A stretch of DNA of 64,000 nucleotides from CAYQJV01 sp964417925 (GCA_964417925.1 CAYQJV010000005.1:11960-75959); one strand, 5' to 3'. Positions 1-10,353 are shown, counted from the stretch's first letter. Numbers and translations are program-made. The notes: generated from the sequence alone by a model not told the origin.

Positions 1-2480
1 TACACAAACGTTCCAGAAAGATACTCATTTGCTCTCTTTGTAATTCCTATATCTATTCCTTTTACAGTGGCAAAATCTTCCAAAGTATATATTGTATAGC
101 TTGCTAATTTCTTTTTATAGATCGTATTTATTCTACGGCTGGCAAGAAGATTCTGAACATCTTTGTAATAAGCAGTTATCTCTGCTGCAAGGTTGGGAGT
201 AAATGCATATCTGTATCCAACTTCATAGGCAATTGTTTTTTCTGGAGGAAGATTTGGATTACCTATCAGAGGTACCCCCACTGTAATGTCTGCTTCAAGA
301 TTTTGATAGAGATCTCTTAAAGGTACTGGCTGGAAGAAATGACCATAGGATGCATAAAGCACAGACTTCTCTGAAACTGAAAATGAAATTCCAACCCTCG
401 GTGACAACTGCCACTTAGGAGATGCCTTTGCCTTTCCTGCATCCAGGTTCTCAAGATCAACATAAAATTCTGAATTTGGATCAAAATAGTCAAATCTTAA
501 TCCAAGGTTTAATGTCAAATCTTGATATTCAAACTTATCCTGTATGAATGCTGCAGCAGACACAGGCTCTTTGTGATAATGGTCATTATAAGGATGCTCA
601 TTCACAAACTGCACATCTGTAAGGTCAAGGAAATACTTAATGTATTCCACTCCTGTTTTTACTTCATGGAACTTGTTCGCCTGCCAAGTAACTTTAAAAT
701 TGGCAGTATAGTGTCTTGTGTTTCTATCATGCCACCAAGGCCAGAAGTAGTATGCCCATCTTCCCCATATAGGGTCGTTTTCATACCTGATAAGATACAT
801 ATTACCACTGGGTTCTATAGAATCATCTGGAATTGAATCCATCTGCCACAGTTTAATATCTCTCTGATACTTTTCAAGGTCAAATGTGTCATAAACAACT
901 TTATAATAATAATCTATAGTTGTATCTATCCTTACTATAGTACTCTCCTTCCATGTGGTATCATACTTAAAACCTAAAATGGAATCTGTTCTAAAGTATC
1001 TCCAAGTATTTACTTCATAGCAAAATTCGTTTCGCGCCTCAACTTCTCTTTTGGCTCTTTCTTCTGAAAGTTCTCCACTCCATATCCATTGTTTGCTTTC
1101 TGGGTCATACTTTCCATACTTTTCTACATTCTCATAGTACCAGTACCACAAAGCTGTTGCTGTATCTGTTTCACTAACAAGTCCTTTATATCTTTCAAAT
1201 ATTTCTTTCATTGTATCCTCTGGCACTGTAAAACGCATGTTTTGAGGATCATACCATCCTTTGCTGTACGCATATCCCACCCATTTCAACCTTCTACCAA
1301 AAGCCTTCCACTCAGTGTAATGCTTTCCATCTTGGGCACTTAAATGATAGTGTGTATTAAAAGTCCCTATGTTGAGTGTATAGAATAAATTGTCTTTTAC
1401 GCTGTGTATTATCTTAAGATTCAACTGATAGTTATCTCGCATGTATCTTGGTGTAAAATCAAGCCATATGCCCTTTGATCTTGAATGACTATAAGAATGA
1501 TACCATTGGGTTGAATAATTACCACTCAGAATTGCCTTAAAACCTGTAAAGGGTTTCCATGTAATCTTAGCAGTTCCACTCTTTCTATGTCTGTCATTAT
1601 GAGGAAGTCTATCCTCATGTTCTAACAAATTACCAGAGACAAAAAATGTAAGTCTCGGAATGACTGGAAATGGACCACCAAAGTTTAGACTTATATTGTC
1701 ATGTCCAAAACCATACTTAGTATCACCTATTTCAAACATAAACGGCCTGTCTGTTTCGTAGGTAATAGAACCTTCGTAATTCTTTCCTCCTTCTTTGGTC
1801 ACAATATTTACAATACCCGACATTGCCTTTCCATATTCTGCACTGAATCCTCCTGTAATCACCAGCATCTCTGCAATCGCATTTTTATCTACAAAAACTC
1901 CACTTAAGCCAGTAGCAGGGTCATTTGCATTAATTCCATCCACCACATACACCACTTCACCACCTCTTCCTCCTCGTATATGTAATCCTCCAGAGAGCCC
2001 ATGACTTGTCTCCACTGCTCCTGCTTGCAAAGCAACCACATCCTCATAATCTGAAATAGGTGTCTCTCTTAACGTTCTTGCTTCTATGCGCTTCATAGAA
2101 CTTGTGACATCCTTTTGGATTATAGGTCTCTCTGCCTTTACCACCACTTCTTTCATCTTTATTGTGGTTGGCTCCAGCTTGAAGTCTATGTAGGTCGTCA
2201 TATCTGCAGATACCTTCACGTTTTCTACTCGCATCGGGTTGTACCCTATCATTGATGCTTCTACAGTGTATGTTCCTACAGGTACATTAATGATAAAATA
2301 GGATCCGTCAATATCAGTAGAAGCTCCCAGTTGTGTCCCAAGAATTATTACGGACGCTCCAACAAGAGGTTCTCCTGTGGACTTATCTATTACCCTTCCG
2401 GCAATTTTACCGGTTATCCCTGCATATAAAGAACCACTGATTAAGAGGAATAGACACAAAAGAGTAAGGTTTTTTCTCAT
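1..2480 (-). CDS. TonB-dependent receptor with N-terminal carboxypeptidase-like domain (3' end beyond window)
   Basis: An outer-membrane barrel expected to import or help export a substrate using TonB energy. The minus-strand frame is open from the ATG at 2480 to the window edge (826 codons), so the C-terminus is missing. I read a signal peptide (about residues 1-20), a carboxypeptidase-regulatory-like beta domain (GKIAGRVIDKSTGEPLVGA, roughly 22-100), a plug with RGGRGGEVVYVVDGI, and a long barrel still running at the edge. A good AAGGAGG site precedes the ATG. It resembles the receptor at 6627-9353, so the two look like paralogues of one locus, on either side of a PorV-like gene and a large secreted protein. 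The substrate cannot be told from sequence. Confidence 0.88.
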   Translation of the reverse strand, partial: MRKNLTLLCLFLLISGSLYAGITGKIAGRVIDKSTGEPLVGASVIILGTQLGASTDIDGSYFIINVPVGTYTVEASMIGYNPMRVENVKVSADMTTYIDFKLEPTTIKMKEVVVKAERPIIQKDVTSSMKRIEARTLRETPISDYEDVVALQAGAVETSHGLSGGLHIRGGRGGEVVYVVDGINANDPATGLSGVFVDKNAIAEMLVITGGFSAEYGKAMSGIVNIVTKEGGKNYEGSITYETDRPFMFEIGDTKYGFGHDNISLNFGGPFPVIPRLTFFVSGNLLEHEDRLPHNDRHRKSGTAKITWKPFTGFKAILSGNYSTQWYHSYSHSRSKGIWLDFTPRYMRDNYQLNLKIIHSVKDNLFYTLNIGTFNTHYHLSAQDGKHYTEWKAFGRRLKWVGYAYSKGWYDPQNMRFTVPEDTMKEIFERYKGLVSETDTATALWYWYYENVEKYGKYDPESKQWIWSGELSEERAKREVEARNEFCYEVNTWRYFRTDSILGFKYDTTWKESTIVRIDTTIDYYYKVVYDTFDLEKYQRDIKLWQMDSIPDDSIEPSGNMYLIRYENDPIWGRWAYYFWPWWHDRNTRHYTANFKVTWQANKFHEVKTGVEYIKYFLDLTDVQFVNEHPYNDHYHKEPVSAAAFIQDKFEYQDLTLNLGLRFDYFDPNSEFYVDLENLDAGKAKASPKWQLSPRVGISFSVSEKSVLYASYGHFFQPVPLRDLYQNLEADITVGVPLIGNPNLPPEKTIAYEVGYRYAFTPNLAAEITAYYKDVQNLLASRRINTIYKKKLASYTIYTLEDFATVKGIDIGITKRANEYLSGTFV

Positions 2481-2509
2481 GTGTCCTCCTTGTTTTTGTT
2501 TATTATTAA

Positions 2510-2538
2510 ACAGAGGGGAGAGAGGCTCTCCCCTCTGT
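2510..2538 (-). other. 13-bp perfect intergenic stem-loop
   Basis: A perfect 13-bp inverted repeat with a 3-nt loop lies between the PorV-like gene and the downstream TonB receptor. On the transcribed strand the 5' arm is purine-rich and the 3' arm pyrimidine-rich. Only a short mixed T/A stretch follows, so it is a weak terminator candidate. It may be an attenuator or an mRNA-stability element. Confidence 0.6.
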
Positions 2539-2561
2539 AATCTATTGGTTTTTTTATTTTT

Positions 2562-3596
2562 TTAAAGCTCAAGGGTAAATATAATTCTGTGAGAGCCTCC
2601 AAGAAATTCAAGATGACGATAGGCATAATCTATCCTTAATCTACTACCTGTAACTGGCCTAACTACTATACCCATTCCAGCAGATAGTCCTGTCTTCCAT
2701 CCTAACTCTTTAGCATACTCTATATCAGTGTTAAAAATATATCCACTTCTTAAATAGAAGAAATTGTTAGTATTGTACTCAAATCCCATATTAATGGTTT
2801 CGTTTATGTCAGAGTAATGAACAAGGTCCGCAACTAAGGTAAATTTATTTACCTGCGTAGATATCACATCGTATGCTATTCCAAACCTAAATGTAGTGGG
2901 TAAAGGATTAGGAGTTGTTCTATACTCTGCAGGTATTGGCATATCAGGTCTTACACTGTCATAAACATTGATCTGTAATTGTCTCCCATGGAAACTCATT
3001 TCTGGGCCAAAATTGGACACAGCTACTCCAAGTCTTAAATTATGGGCTCCTCCTGCATCATAAAACAATCCAACATCAAATGCAGGACCATCAGCAGACA
3101 CATCCCATATCCCTTGATGGATAAGTTTAAAGGTAGCCCCAAAAGAAAGCTTCTCAGTGATCATCCTGCCAACCGATATACCAAGGGCTAAAAATGCAGC
3201 ACTAAAATACACACCTCTTCCCAGATCCTCTCTCACTGGAGTCGTGATATCATCCAGTTTTGTCTCTTCAAACTTACCAGCAGAAAGTACAGTGGCGCTT
3301 ATTCCCAGCGTGCCCAGTCCCTTAACAGGAGTAACAAAGGATATGTATTCGTGGGTCATATCAGAGATCCAGTCAATATGATTGGCAAGTATCTCTATTT
3401 TGGAAAGCCTTGCAAGTCCTGCAGGATTCCAGTAGGTAGCAGAGGCATCATCAGCAACTGCTACGAACGCATCTCCCATACCAGTGGATCTTCCCACACC
3501 TATCTTCAAAAACTGAGCAGTCACTGTGGCAACCTTAGAAAAAGCACCAAATGTAAAGGTAGAAATAATCAAAATGCCCGTCAATATTTTTTTCAT
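2562..3596 (-). CDS. PorV/PorQ-family outer-membrane beta-barrel protein
   Basis: A FadL-like barrel of the PorV/PorQ (UPF0164) family. Known members help deliver or anchor proteins carrying type IX sorting domains at the outer membrane. I see a signal peptide, the family hallmark near the mature N-terminus (FLKIGVGRSTGMGDAFVAVA followed by a YWNPAGLA motif), and a C-terminal strand ending in a hydrophobic residue pattern. The start is placed at MKK (3596) because AGGAGGAG precedes it; a start at 3611 would translate the ribosome-binding site. It lies between a 998-residue secreted protein with a sorting-like tail and a TonB receptor, consistent with a role in surface export or attachment. 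Confidence 0.85.
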   Translation of the reverse strand: MKKILTGILIISTFTFGAFSKVATVTAQFLKIGVGRSTGMGDAFVAVADDASATYWNPAGLARLSKIEILANHIDWISDMTHEYISFVTPVKGLGTLGISATVLSAGKFEETKLDDITTPVREDLGRGVYFSAAFLALGISVGRMITEKLSFGATFKLIHQGIWDVSADGPAFDVGLFYDAGGAHNLRLGVAVSNFGPEMSFHGRQLQINVYDSVRPDMPIPAEYRTTPNPLPTTFRFGIAYDVISTQVNKFTLVADLVHYSDINETINMGFEYNTNNFFYLRSGYIFNTDIEYAKELGWKTGLSAGMGIVVRPVTGSRLRIDYAYRHLEFLGGSHRIIFTLEL

Positions 3597-3616
3597 CTCT
3601 CCTCCTATCATGAATA

Positions 3617-6613
3617 TTAATGCAAAATTACAAATTTACCAACCTGATTTCCAACCTTGGACTCCACATGGAATATATAAACTCCGGAAGCAACAATCTG
3701 GTTATGCATGTTAAGGAGATCCCAAAATTCCATTCCACCTTTATCGCTTTCCTCATCCGTGGCTCTGTGTTCTATTACCTTTACCAGATCTCCTGCAAGA
3801 GTGTATATTCTGATGGTACATTCTGAAGGAAGATTTATAAATGCAATTTTCCTTGCCTCTCTCTTTATTTCCCATCTATTGTACATTATATAAGGATTTG
3901 GAACGACCTTAACATTCAAGGTATAGGTAGTATCTCTTTTTAAGTAATCAGGGATCACCGTTATAGTGTATTTATTATAAGCTGGTGCAGTGCCAATGCT
4001 TTTGTTACCTTTTATTATCCATACATCACCGTCATTGATGTATTCTGCTAAGTTACCCAACGGTTGAGTAGCTTTCTTTCTCAATTGAATATAACCACCA
4101 CACAAATAAATTGCAGATATTTCATCTTCATAAGGATCAAGGTATTGCTTAGCTTCTTCCCTTCCAAACTGGAATGCCCATCCATTACCATTTCTTATTC
4201 CCTCCTCAGAAACATTATTATATTTTGTGAATGGAACAGTAGTTTGATGGTCTAAATCTGTAACCTCTAAGGTAAGTAATCCTCCACTCTTATGCCATAC
4301 CAGTTTGAAATCACTCCCTCTATAAGCCCACTTACCTTTTGCTGAAGCGAACTTAATAGAATCCCTCGGGAAGTTTCCTTTTTCTATTACAACATCTTCA
4401 AAGATGGAAGATTTAATGGTATCTATGTAAAGAGAAAATTCTAATACCACATCTTCCAACGGAGGAAGAGATTTAAATAATTGAGTACCAAAGTTGTAAG
4501 AAATGGTATCTTTATACTCTCCGCTTCCATAGCGTACAACAAAAGGATACTGGATTGCATTACCTGCATAAAGAGGAGCATCAAATTCTATTTCATATTT
4601 CTTTTCGGTCTTTTCTGCAGAATACATCAATGAAGTAGCAGAAATATCTAATCCTGGATTTACAGTATCTCCTGATTCTACTGCCATAGAAACACTTCCT
4701 TCATGGTACTCTACAGGTTCTGTTCTTGGAATTGCACTCACTGCCTTCTTACCTCCTTCAAGCCAGAAAGGAGTGGGTATGGAATCCCATCCTGTGGTGT
4801 CTGTCCATACTACTATCTGCTTACCCCTTACAGTATCTCCATCCGGTAGTACAGTATCTATTTCCACGGTATCTATTCTAATAGTATCTATATGGGGAGC
4901 AAGAACCGTATAGTAGTTATAATCAAAAGCAGTTACTGCATAATAATAAGGGAATCCATTCACAACATCATCATCTATGTAATAATAGCGAATACCCTTG
5001 TCATCTGCTATGATCCATTTAACCGAATCGGCCTCACTGGTATCTGTAAACACAATTCCATCTTTCAAATCGTATGTAGCCAAAAGCTCCCAAGTAATTC
5101 CGTCTGTACTTTTGTATATTTTATATCCTTCAAAATCATATTGCCTATAATTTGGATCATAGGCTGCACTTCCTGGAACCGAAGCAATGGCATAATAGGG
5201 GTCAGGAGTTACCTCTGAATAGTTATCCCATGTGATTATTATCTCTTTATCCTTTGGAATCAACTTCACATTTGGAGAAGGAGGAGGAGAAGGTAACAAC
5301 CAATTCATATCGTATATAAATTGTGCAGTAGAAGAGACTTTTGCAAGAGGCAGTGTATCCTGCTTTCCATTTATCCAATATTCTGCTGCAATAACTGCAA
5401 CAACAATTACGGTAGAATCCCCAGGTTCAAGACTAAAAGGTCCTGTAGCCTGTAAAAATCTCTTATCTGCAGGTCCAGGATCAAGACTATCATAGGGTTC
5501 GTATTCTTCCGTCTTATAATTGTATCCTGCCATCATCATGTATCTATCCTTATCTGTTGGTGGATCTATGTCTATTGTAAATCTCTTGAATGCAGTTAAA
5601 CCAAGTTGTTCTATCTCACTTGGATCTTCCCAATCAGGGATTCCATCTCCATCACCATCCCCATAAGGTGGATAAAGGGAAATAAGCAAAGTACTGTCAA
5701 GCTCTTCTTCATCCACCAGTCCATCTCCATCGTTGTCTATACCATCATGCAATGCATAGGGACTTTGTAGATAATCATACGCCATTACTCCAGGAACTCC
5801 TGATTCCCATGTTTTACCAGGATTCTCATTCCCATCATAGTCCCAGCAGAATCCAACATTATCTACAACAATGCTGTCCTGGGTTTCTGGATCGTAGAAA
5901 GTCTTATTAAGAATTAAACCAATCATATCATCTTTATAATCACCTATATCTGGATCAACCACTGCTGCAACATACATGCTATCCAAGGTATGATCTGTGA
6001 CATTCTTTATTACATACTTAAGAAATACAATGTCTTTATTGGAGGGGTAATTCCAAGCATACACCCATAGATAGATATCTACTCCTATAGGTCTGGTATC
6101 TCCTGGATCATGTCTTGAAGGATCAAGGTCACAGAATGCACAGAACATATCTTGTAAGGAGAAAACTTTTGGCCCTTCAGGACCCCACTCTATATGAAAT
6201 CTATCCCATGGAACCGTTGTCCAATCATCTTCTGTAGACTTATACACTTTGTCCTCAGGACTTCCATAACCTTGCTCCCAATAATCATGTATCGTAGGTA
6301 CCATTTCAGAAGCTCCTGAATTTGGGTTATAACCATAACTTACAAGGGCTTGACCTGCCTCCTTATCATATGCTCCAACCCATATTCCTGCACCAAATAG
6401 GTAATAGTTCCTCAAAGGCTGTGGCCAGTATCCTCCTGGATCTCCAACTTCAGCATCATGCCCAAATCTACCATCATTGAGTACCTTTAAATTCCAGGCA
6501 TTTATATCAGACTCCTTAACATCAAAGATTTTACTTCCTGGACGATATGTTGCAGTTCTTGCTAAAACTACAGAAATGATTAATATACTCATCAACAATA
6601 TTTTTCTTTTCAT
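3617..6613 (-). CDS. large secreted protein with calcium-type repeats, FN3-like region and sorting-like C-terminus
   Basis: A 998-residue exported protein of unknown function. Visible features are a signal peptide (about 1-19), Asp/Gly-rich calcium-type segments near residues 290-330 (DNDGDGLVDEEE and DGDGDGIPDWED), a fibronectin-III-like stretch near 445-575 (ITWDNYS, FEGYKIYKSTDG), and a C-terminal beta-sandwich of the FlgD/type IX sorting kind (SGVYIFHVESK, ending in VGKFVILH). This architecture is typical of surface-displayed proteins in diderm FCB-like bacteria. It sits 13 bp from the TonB receptor and 20 bp from the PorV-like gene, so co-expression is likely. I cannot name a ligand or enzymatic activity. 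Confidence 0.82.
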   Translation of the reverse strand: MKRKILLMSILIISVVLARTATYRPGSKIFDVKESDINAWNLKVLNDGRFGHDAEVGDPGGYWPQPLRNYYLFGAGIWVGAYDKEAGQALVSYGYNPNSGASEMVPTIHDYWEQGYGSPEDKVYKSTEDDWTTVPWDRFHIEWGPEGPKVFSLQDMFCAFCDLDPSRHDPGDTRPIGVDIYLWVYAWNYPSNKDIVFLKYVIKNVTDHTLDSMYVAAVVDPDIGDYKDDMIGLILNKTFYDPETQDSIVVDNVGFCWDYDGNENPGKTWESGVPGVMAYDYLQSPYALHDGIDNDGDGLVDEEELDSTLLISLYPPYGDGDGDGIPDWEDPSEIEQLGLTAFKRFTIDIDPPTDKDRYMMMAGYNYKTEEYEPYDSLDPGPADKRFLQATGPFSLEPGDSTVIVVAVIAAEYWINGKQDTLPLAKVSSTAQFIYDMNWLLPSPPPSPNVKLIPKDKEIIITWDNYSEVTPDPYYAIASVPGSAAYDPNYRQYDFEGYKIYKSTDGITWELLATYDLKDGIVFTDTSEADSVKWIIADDKGIRYYYIDDDVVNGFPYYYAVTAFDYNYYTVLAPHIDTIRIDTVEIDTVLPDGDTVRGKQIVVWTDTTGWDSIPTPFWLEGGKKAVSAIPRTEPVEYHEGSVSMAVESGDTVNPGLDISATSLMYSAEKTEKKYEIEFDAPLYAGNAIQYPFVVRYGSGEYKDTISYNFGTQLFKSLPPLEDVVLEFSLYIDTIKSSIFEDVVIEKGNFPRDSIKFASAKGKWAYRGSDFKLVWHKSGGLLTLEVTDLDHQTTVPFTKYNNVSEEGIRNGNGWAFQFGREEAKQYLDPYEDEISAIYLCGGYIQLRKKATQPLGNLAEYINDGDVWIIKGNKSIGTAPAYNKYTITVIPDYLKRDTTYTLNVKVVPNPYIMYNRWEIKREARKIAFINLPSECTIRIYTLAGDLVKVIEHRATDEESDKGGMEFWDLLNMHNQIVASGVYIFHVESKVGNQVGKFVILH

Positions 6614-6626
6614 TTCTCCTCCTTAA

Positions 6627-9353
6627 TTAAAATAGAATACTAAAACCAACCCTTATTAACCTGGGATTACCGTAGTTAAGTGGATTATCCACAAGGGGCT
6701 TTCTCGCATTCATGTAAGACTCATATGCTTCTCTTCTTGTAATATATCCATCGTGGTTGAAATCTCTTGCAGGATGATAATAAGTGGTTCCGATCCATCC
6801 AAGATCTGAAAAATCATTTTCTGTAATTATAGCTCCATCATCATCTGGCTTACCCGTGGCTCCATGAACTGAAAGCACATTGGTAACATTGAAGAGATTT
6901 CTTATATCTGCGAACACTTCCATGCTCAGCCCAAATATATTCAACTTTTTGGTGATCTTAGCATCTGTGTACCACACATTTGGCCTTCTTGCAGAATTTA
7001 AATCTCCTATCTGGTTACCCCTGGTGTCTGTAGGAGTATATGGCAAACCGGTTCTGAAATACGTCACAAAACCAATTTCAGAATTCCTCAAAAGATTAAT
7101 ATGGAAATCCTTTGGAAACTTAAATCCAAGATCCCAGTTTAAAGTATGTCTTACATCATAATCAAGCCAGTAATCAACAGCTGGTATGGTAATGCCTCTG
7201 TAACTCAGATAGTAATTTGCATAAGCTGTGGCAGCTGTTCCCTTTGCCTCTTGATAGGTATAGGAAATCTTGGTATGCCAGAATTGTCCCTCAACAAGAA
7301 GTTTTGTAAGTGTTACTTCAAATCCCTTTACCCTTCCAAATGCAGTATTCTTGTAGAGATAATAAGACATAGGAAGTGCCTGAATCAATTCAGTAGTTAC
7401 AAGGTCATAAATATCTTTGTAAAATAGTGTTAAATCAAATGCAAAATAATCGGTCAACTGAGCTTCAAACCCCGTTTCATAGGCGATTGTTTTTTCTGCT
7501 GCGAGATCAGGATTACCTACTATTATATTCCCCCTTCTTGAAACATCTGCATGCAGAGATTCATAGAGATAGGAAAACCCAGGATCCTGGAAGAAATGCC
7601 CGTAGAAAAATCTAAACTTAACTCTATCAGTAACAGGAAATGCCATCCCAAATCTTGGGGAGATTTTATATTTGATGGTTGCCCTTACTGTATCATTTCT
7701 AAAAAGGCTTTCAGGATATACCCTTTTATAAGCAGCTGGATCAAGCATATCCAATCTGAATCCACCCCTTAAGACAAGACCTTCAAAGTCTGCCCTATCC
7801 TGTACATAAGCAGCAAATCTAACAGGATGTAGTTTATAAGCATCCCAGAATGGATTTGGATCCCAAGGAAGAGAATTCTCATAAAGCATTAAGGTATATT
7901 TGTTAAAATCAAAGCCCGTTTTAAATTCATGTACCTTACCTATGTTAAGGGTATAATCTCCCTTTGCAATATAGGTTTCTGAGGCTCTAAAATGCCATAA
8001 TCTATAGTCTCCTTCACCAATATATAGACCAAAAACGCCCCACGGATTATTGGTTCCATACCATGGTTCTGTAAATATCTCCAATTTATAAAGATTTTTA
8101 ACTGCTGTATCAGGTGGTAAGGTATCATTGTGCAGAACAAAATCTTCTGCTTTAAATTTAAATCTATGCCATATACCTGCTTTATCCAGAATCCCCCATA
8201 TACCTTGCAAATTTTCTTCTGCTTCTTTATCTCTTATTCCTATAATTCTTCCATTGTAAAAGTATCCAAGTTTAAAATTAATAACACCACTACCAATCAT
8301 CATATTGAACAACAGATTAAGCCTTCTAAAATCCATTCTGTTAGAACGATAATGGTCAAGCCAGTATCTCCAAGACATACTAAAAGAATTCCACTGTTCA
8401 CTGCTTAAAAATGCAGCAAGATTTATTTTACCCGAAGGAAACCTAAATGTTAACTTGCCTTCTATTCTTCCCTCATCTCTTTTGCTTGGCAATCTATCTC
8501 TATTGGTGTATAGATAATCTCTTGTAAAGAGCTCTCCTGAAATAAAGTAGCCTGATTTTTTTATCCCCGGCAAGGGCCCAGAAATATGCCCCTGCCAGTA
8601 CTTGTATCCATAATTCAGTGCTGTAGTTGGGAATATAGCATCTGTAGTGTATCTTAAAGCTCCCTCTACACCTGGTTTTGTACCTCCTTCCTTTGTAACT
8701 ACCTGAATTACTCCAGACATTGCCTGGCCATATTCAGGGTCAAAACCACCTGTTAAAACAATAACCTCCTGTATTGCATCCCTTGAAGGAGAAGCATAAG
8801 AAATGCCATAAAATGGATCCTGAGTATTAATACCATCTACATATGTGGCAACCTCACCAAACCTTCCTCCACGAATATGGGTATAGCCATCTGCAGTAGT
8901 AACTCCTGCCTGCAATGCGACAAGTCCGGTTAAAGTTTGAACGGGTAATCTATCAAATTCTTTTGAAGAGATAACTCTTGTAGTCTGTACTGCTGTTCTC
9001 ACTACTACATCTCTTTTAGCCCTTACCTCAACAGGACCAACCTCAATCACCGTTGGCCTCAACTTAAAATCCACAGTGGTTGTTTGGTCAGGAATAACCA
9101 GTACTCCTGTTTTTCTTACAGTTTGATATCCTATGTATGACGCAACCACAGTGTATGTTCCTGGTGGAATATTAAAAATAAGATAACTTCCTGTCTCATC
9201 GGTGGCTGCTCCAAGGTCTGTACCCTCAATTATAATGTTAACTCCTATAAGGGGCTCTCCGGTCTCTGCATCTACAACCCTTCCCGTAATTCTTCCTGTC
9301 TCTCCTGCCCATAAAAGGGCAAAGAGAGCTATAAGTAAAACTATCTTCCTCAT
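6627..9353 (-). CDS. TonB-dependent receptor with carboxypeptidase-like domain and an EF-hand loop
   Basis: A complete outer-membrane TonB-dependent receptor of about 908 residues. Order: signal peptide; carboxypeptidase-regulatory-like domain (ITGRVVDAETGEPLIGVN); plug (HIRGGRFGEVATYVDGIN, then PEYGQAMSGVIQVVTKEGG); a 22-strand-type barrel (inferred from family) ending NYGNPRLIRVGFSILF with an aromatic terminal residue. Near the C-terminus is a canonical 12-residue EF-hand loop (DFNHDGYITRRE). Two ATGs are adjacent; I prefer the second (9353), 5 nt from AAGGGGG, over 9356. It follows a lipoprotein gene closely, as in receptor/lipoprotein pairs, and the ExbB-ExbD-TonB motor that would power it lies upstream in the same strand run. 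The substrate is unknown. Confidence 0.9.
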   Translation of the reverse strand: MRKIVLLIALFALLWAGETGRITGRVVDAETGEPLIGVNIIIEGTDLGAATDETGSYLIFNIPPGTYTVVASYIGYQTVRKTGVLVIPDQTTTVDFKLRPTVIEVGPVEVRAKRDVVVRTAVQTTRVISSKEFDRLPVQTLTGLVALQAGVTTADGYTHIRGGRFGEVATYVDGINTQDPFYGISYASPSRDAIQEVIVLTGGFDPEYGQAMSGVIQVVTKEGGTKPGVEGALRYTTDAIFPTTALNYGYKYWQGHISGPLPGIKKSGYFISGELFTRDYLYTNRDRLPSKRDEGRIEGKLTFRFPSGKINLAAFLSSEQWNSFSMSWRYWLDHYRSNRMDFRRLNLLFNMMIGSGVINFKLGYFYNGRIIGIRDKEAEENLQGIWGILDKAGIWHRFKFKAEDFVLHNDTLPPDTAVKNLYKLEIFTEPWYGTNNPWGVFGLYIGEGDYRLWHFRASETYIAKGDYTLNIGKVHEFKTGFDFNKYTLMLYENSLPWDPNPFWDAYKLHPVRFAAYVQDRADFEGLVLRGGFRLDMLDPAAYKRVYPESLFRNDTVRATIKYKISPRFGMAFPVTDRVKFRFFYGHFFQDPGFSYLYESLHADVSRRGNIIVGNPDLAAEKTIAYETGFEAQLTDYFAFDLTLFYKDIYDLVTTELIQALPMSYYLYKNTAFGRVKGFEVTLTKLLVEGQFWHTKISYTYQEAKGTAATAYANYYLSYRGITIPAVDYWLDYDVRHTLNWDLGFKFPKDFHINLLRNSEIGFVTYFRTGLPYTPTDTRGNQIGDLNSARRPNVWYTDAKITKKLNIFGLSMEVFADIRNLFNVTNVLSVHGATGKPDDDGAIITENDFSDLGWIGTTYYHPARDFNHDGYITRREAYESYMNARKPLVDNPLNYGNPRLIRVGFSILF

Positions 9354-9366
9354 CATATCCCCCTTG

Positions 9367-10302
9367 TTATTCAACCACCTTTATAGGTATTGCTATCATC
9401 GAGGCTTTTAATGATTCCTTTGGATATACAAATACATGGTATATAATTGCCTCAAAGTAAATCTTCTTCAACCCCGGCTCAGTAAAAACAAATTTCTTTG
9501 TAGTATCTGAATAAATGTAGTGTTTTCCATCTATCACAAAATATTTAACAGTAGTATCTATAACATTGAATCCTCTTTCAGGGTCCAGGGCTGTCCAAAA
9601 ACTCTCTATCTCTACCGTATCTCCTGCTTTCACAGAAATAAGGGAATCAACTGAATAAAGTCTTTCTACTCCATAGGTTGTAGTATCTGGTCTATAATAA
9701 ATTGTATCCTTCCCACCAGAATGACTTAAGATCACACGGAAAACAACAGGAGCATCCTGAATATTGGGAATATCCATTTTTGCTCCGCCTGTTATCTTGG
9801 AAAGAATCCAATTCCCTTCGTCATCCCTTTCAAAGAAAGCCCTCCTCCACACCTCTGCCTCAAAACTCTTTTCAAAGGTTGTATCAATAGAAGTGGGTGT
9901 ACTATCTCCTTTTCTATACACTTTATCAATATAAATCTCAATTGTCCCTTTCAAAGAATCAATTATCTCAACCTCAAGGGTAGTATCAAAAGGACTCAAA
10001 ATCATCGTATCTTTATGAATACTATCCGTAATGTTTCTAAAAAATCCATAAGGTATATATCTTTCCATAGAGATATTATCCTTAACATAATCTTCAATAA
10101 CTCCAGGAAGCTCTACCTTTTCTTTTTCAAGAAAGCCAAGAGAATATATTATATCTTGATTCTCTTCCAAAAGATTCATAATTGCAGTTGTATCCTCTGA
10201 AGAGGGTTCCCAGGGAGGTGGGGGAGGTTCTTTGGTACAACTATTAATAAAAAATAGCAATATCCCTATTATTACACATCCTATCCCATGCTTTATCCTC
10301 AT
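9367..10302 (-). CDS. lipoprotein of unknown function
   Basis: A 311-residue lipoprotein. The N-terminus has a basic start, a hydrophobic stretch and a lipobox INSC, with Cys22 as the predicted lipidation site, followed by a proline tract (EPPPPPWEP) that probably spans away from the membrane. The rest is acidic and beta-rich with no family I recognise; the last third (about 190-311) alternates like an Ig-type fold. AAGGAGG precedes the ATG. It lies directly before the TonB receptor gene, an arrangement like receptor/surface-lipoprotein pairs, but it does not look like SusD. Confidence 0.72.
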   Translation of the reverse strand: MRIKHGIGCVIIGILLFFINSCTKEPPPPPWEPSSEDTTAIMNLLEENQDIIYSLGFLEKEKVELPGVIEDYVKDNISMERYIPYGFFRNITDSIHKDTMILSPFDTTLEVEIIDSLKGTIEIYIDKVYRKGDSTPTSIDTTFEKSFEAEVWRRAFFERDDEGNWILSKITGGAKMDIPNIQDAPVVFRVILSHSGGKDTIYYRPDTTTYGVERLYSVDSLISVKAGDTVEIESFWTALDPERGFNVIDTTVKYFVIDGKHYIYSDTTKKFVFTEPGLKKIYFEAIIYHVFVYPKESLKASMIAIPIKVVE

Positions 10303-10315
10303 GTTTTTCCTCCTT

Positions 10316-10344
10316 CTGTGGAGAGGGAACTCCCCTCTCCACAG
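10316..10344 (-). other. 12-bp perfect stem-loop just before a ribosome-binding site
   Basis: A perfect 12-bp inverted repeat with a 5-nt loop, read on the minus strand as a purine-rich 5' arm and pyrimidine-rich 3' arm. It is followed almost at once by the AAGGAGG of the lipoprotein gene and has no U-tract. It is therefore unlikely to terminate transcription and more likely affects mRNA processing or translation. Confidence 0.55.
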
Positions 10345-10353
10345 AGTTTAACT

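Noticed and set aside
2510..2538. Hairpin as a strong intrinsic terminator
   Set aside because: Only a short mixed T/A stretch follows on the transcribed strand, and the next gene has no own promoter in view.
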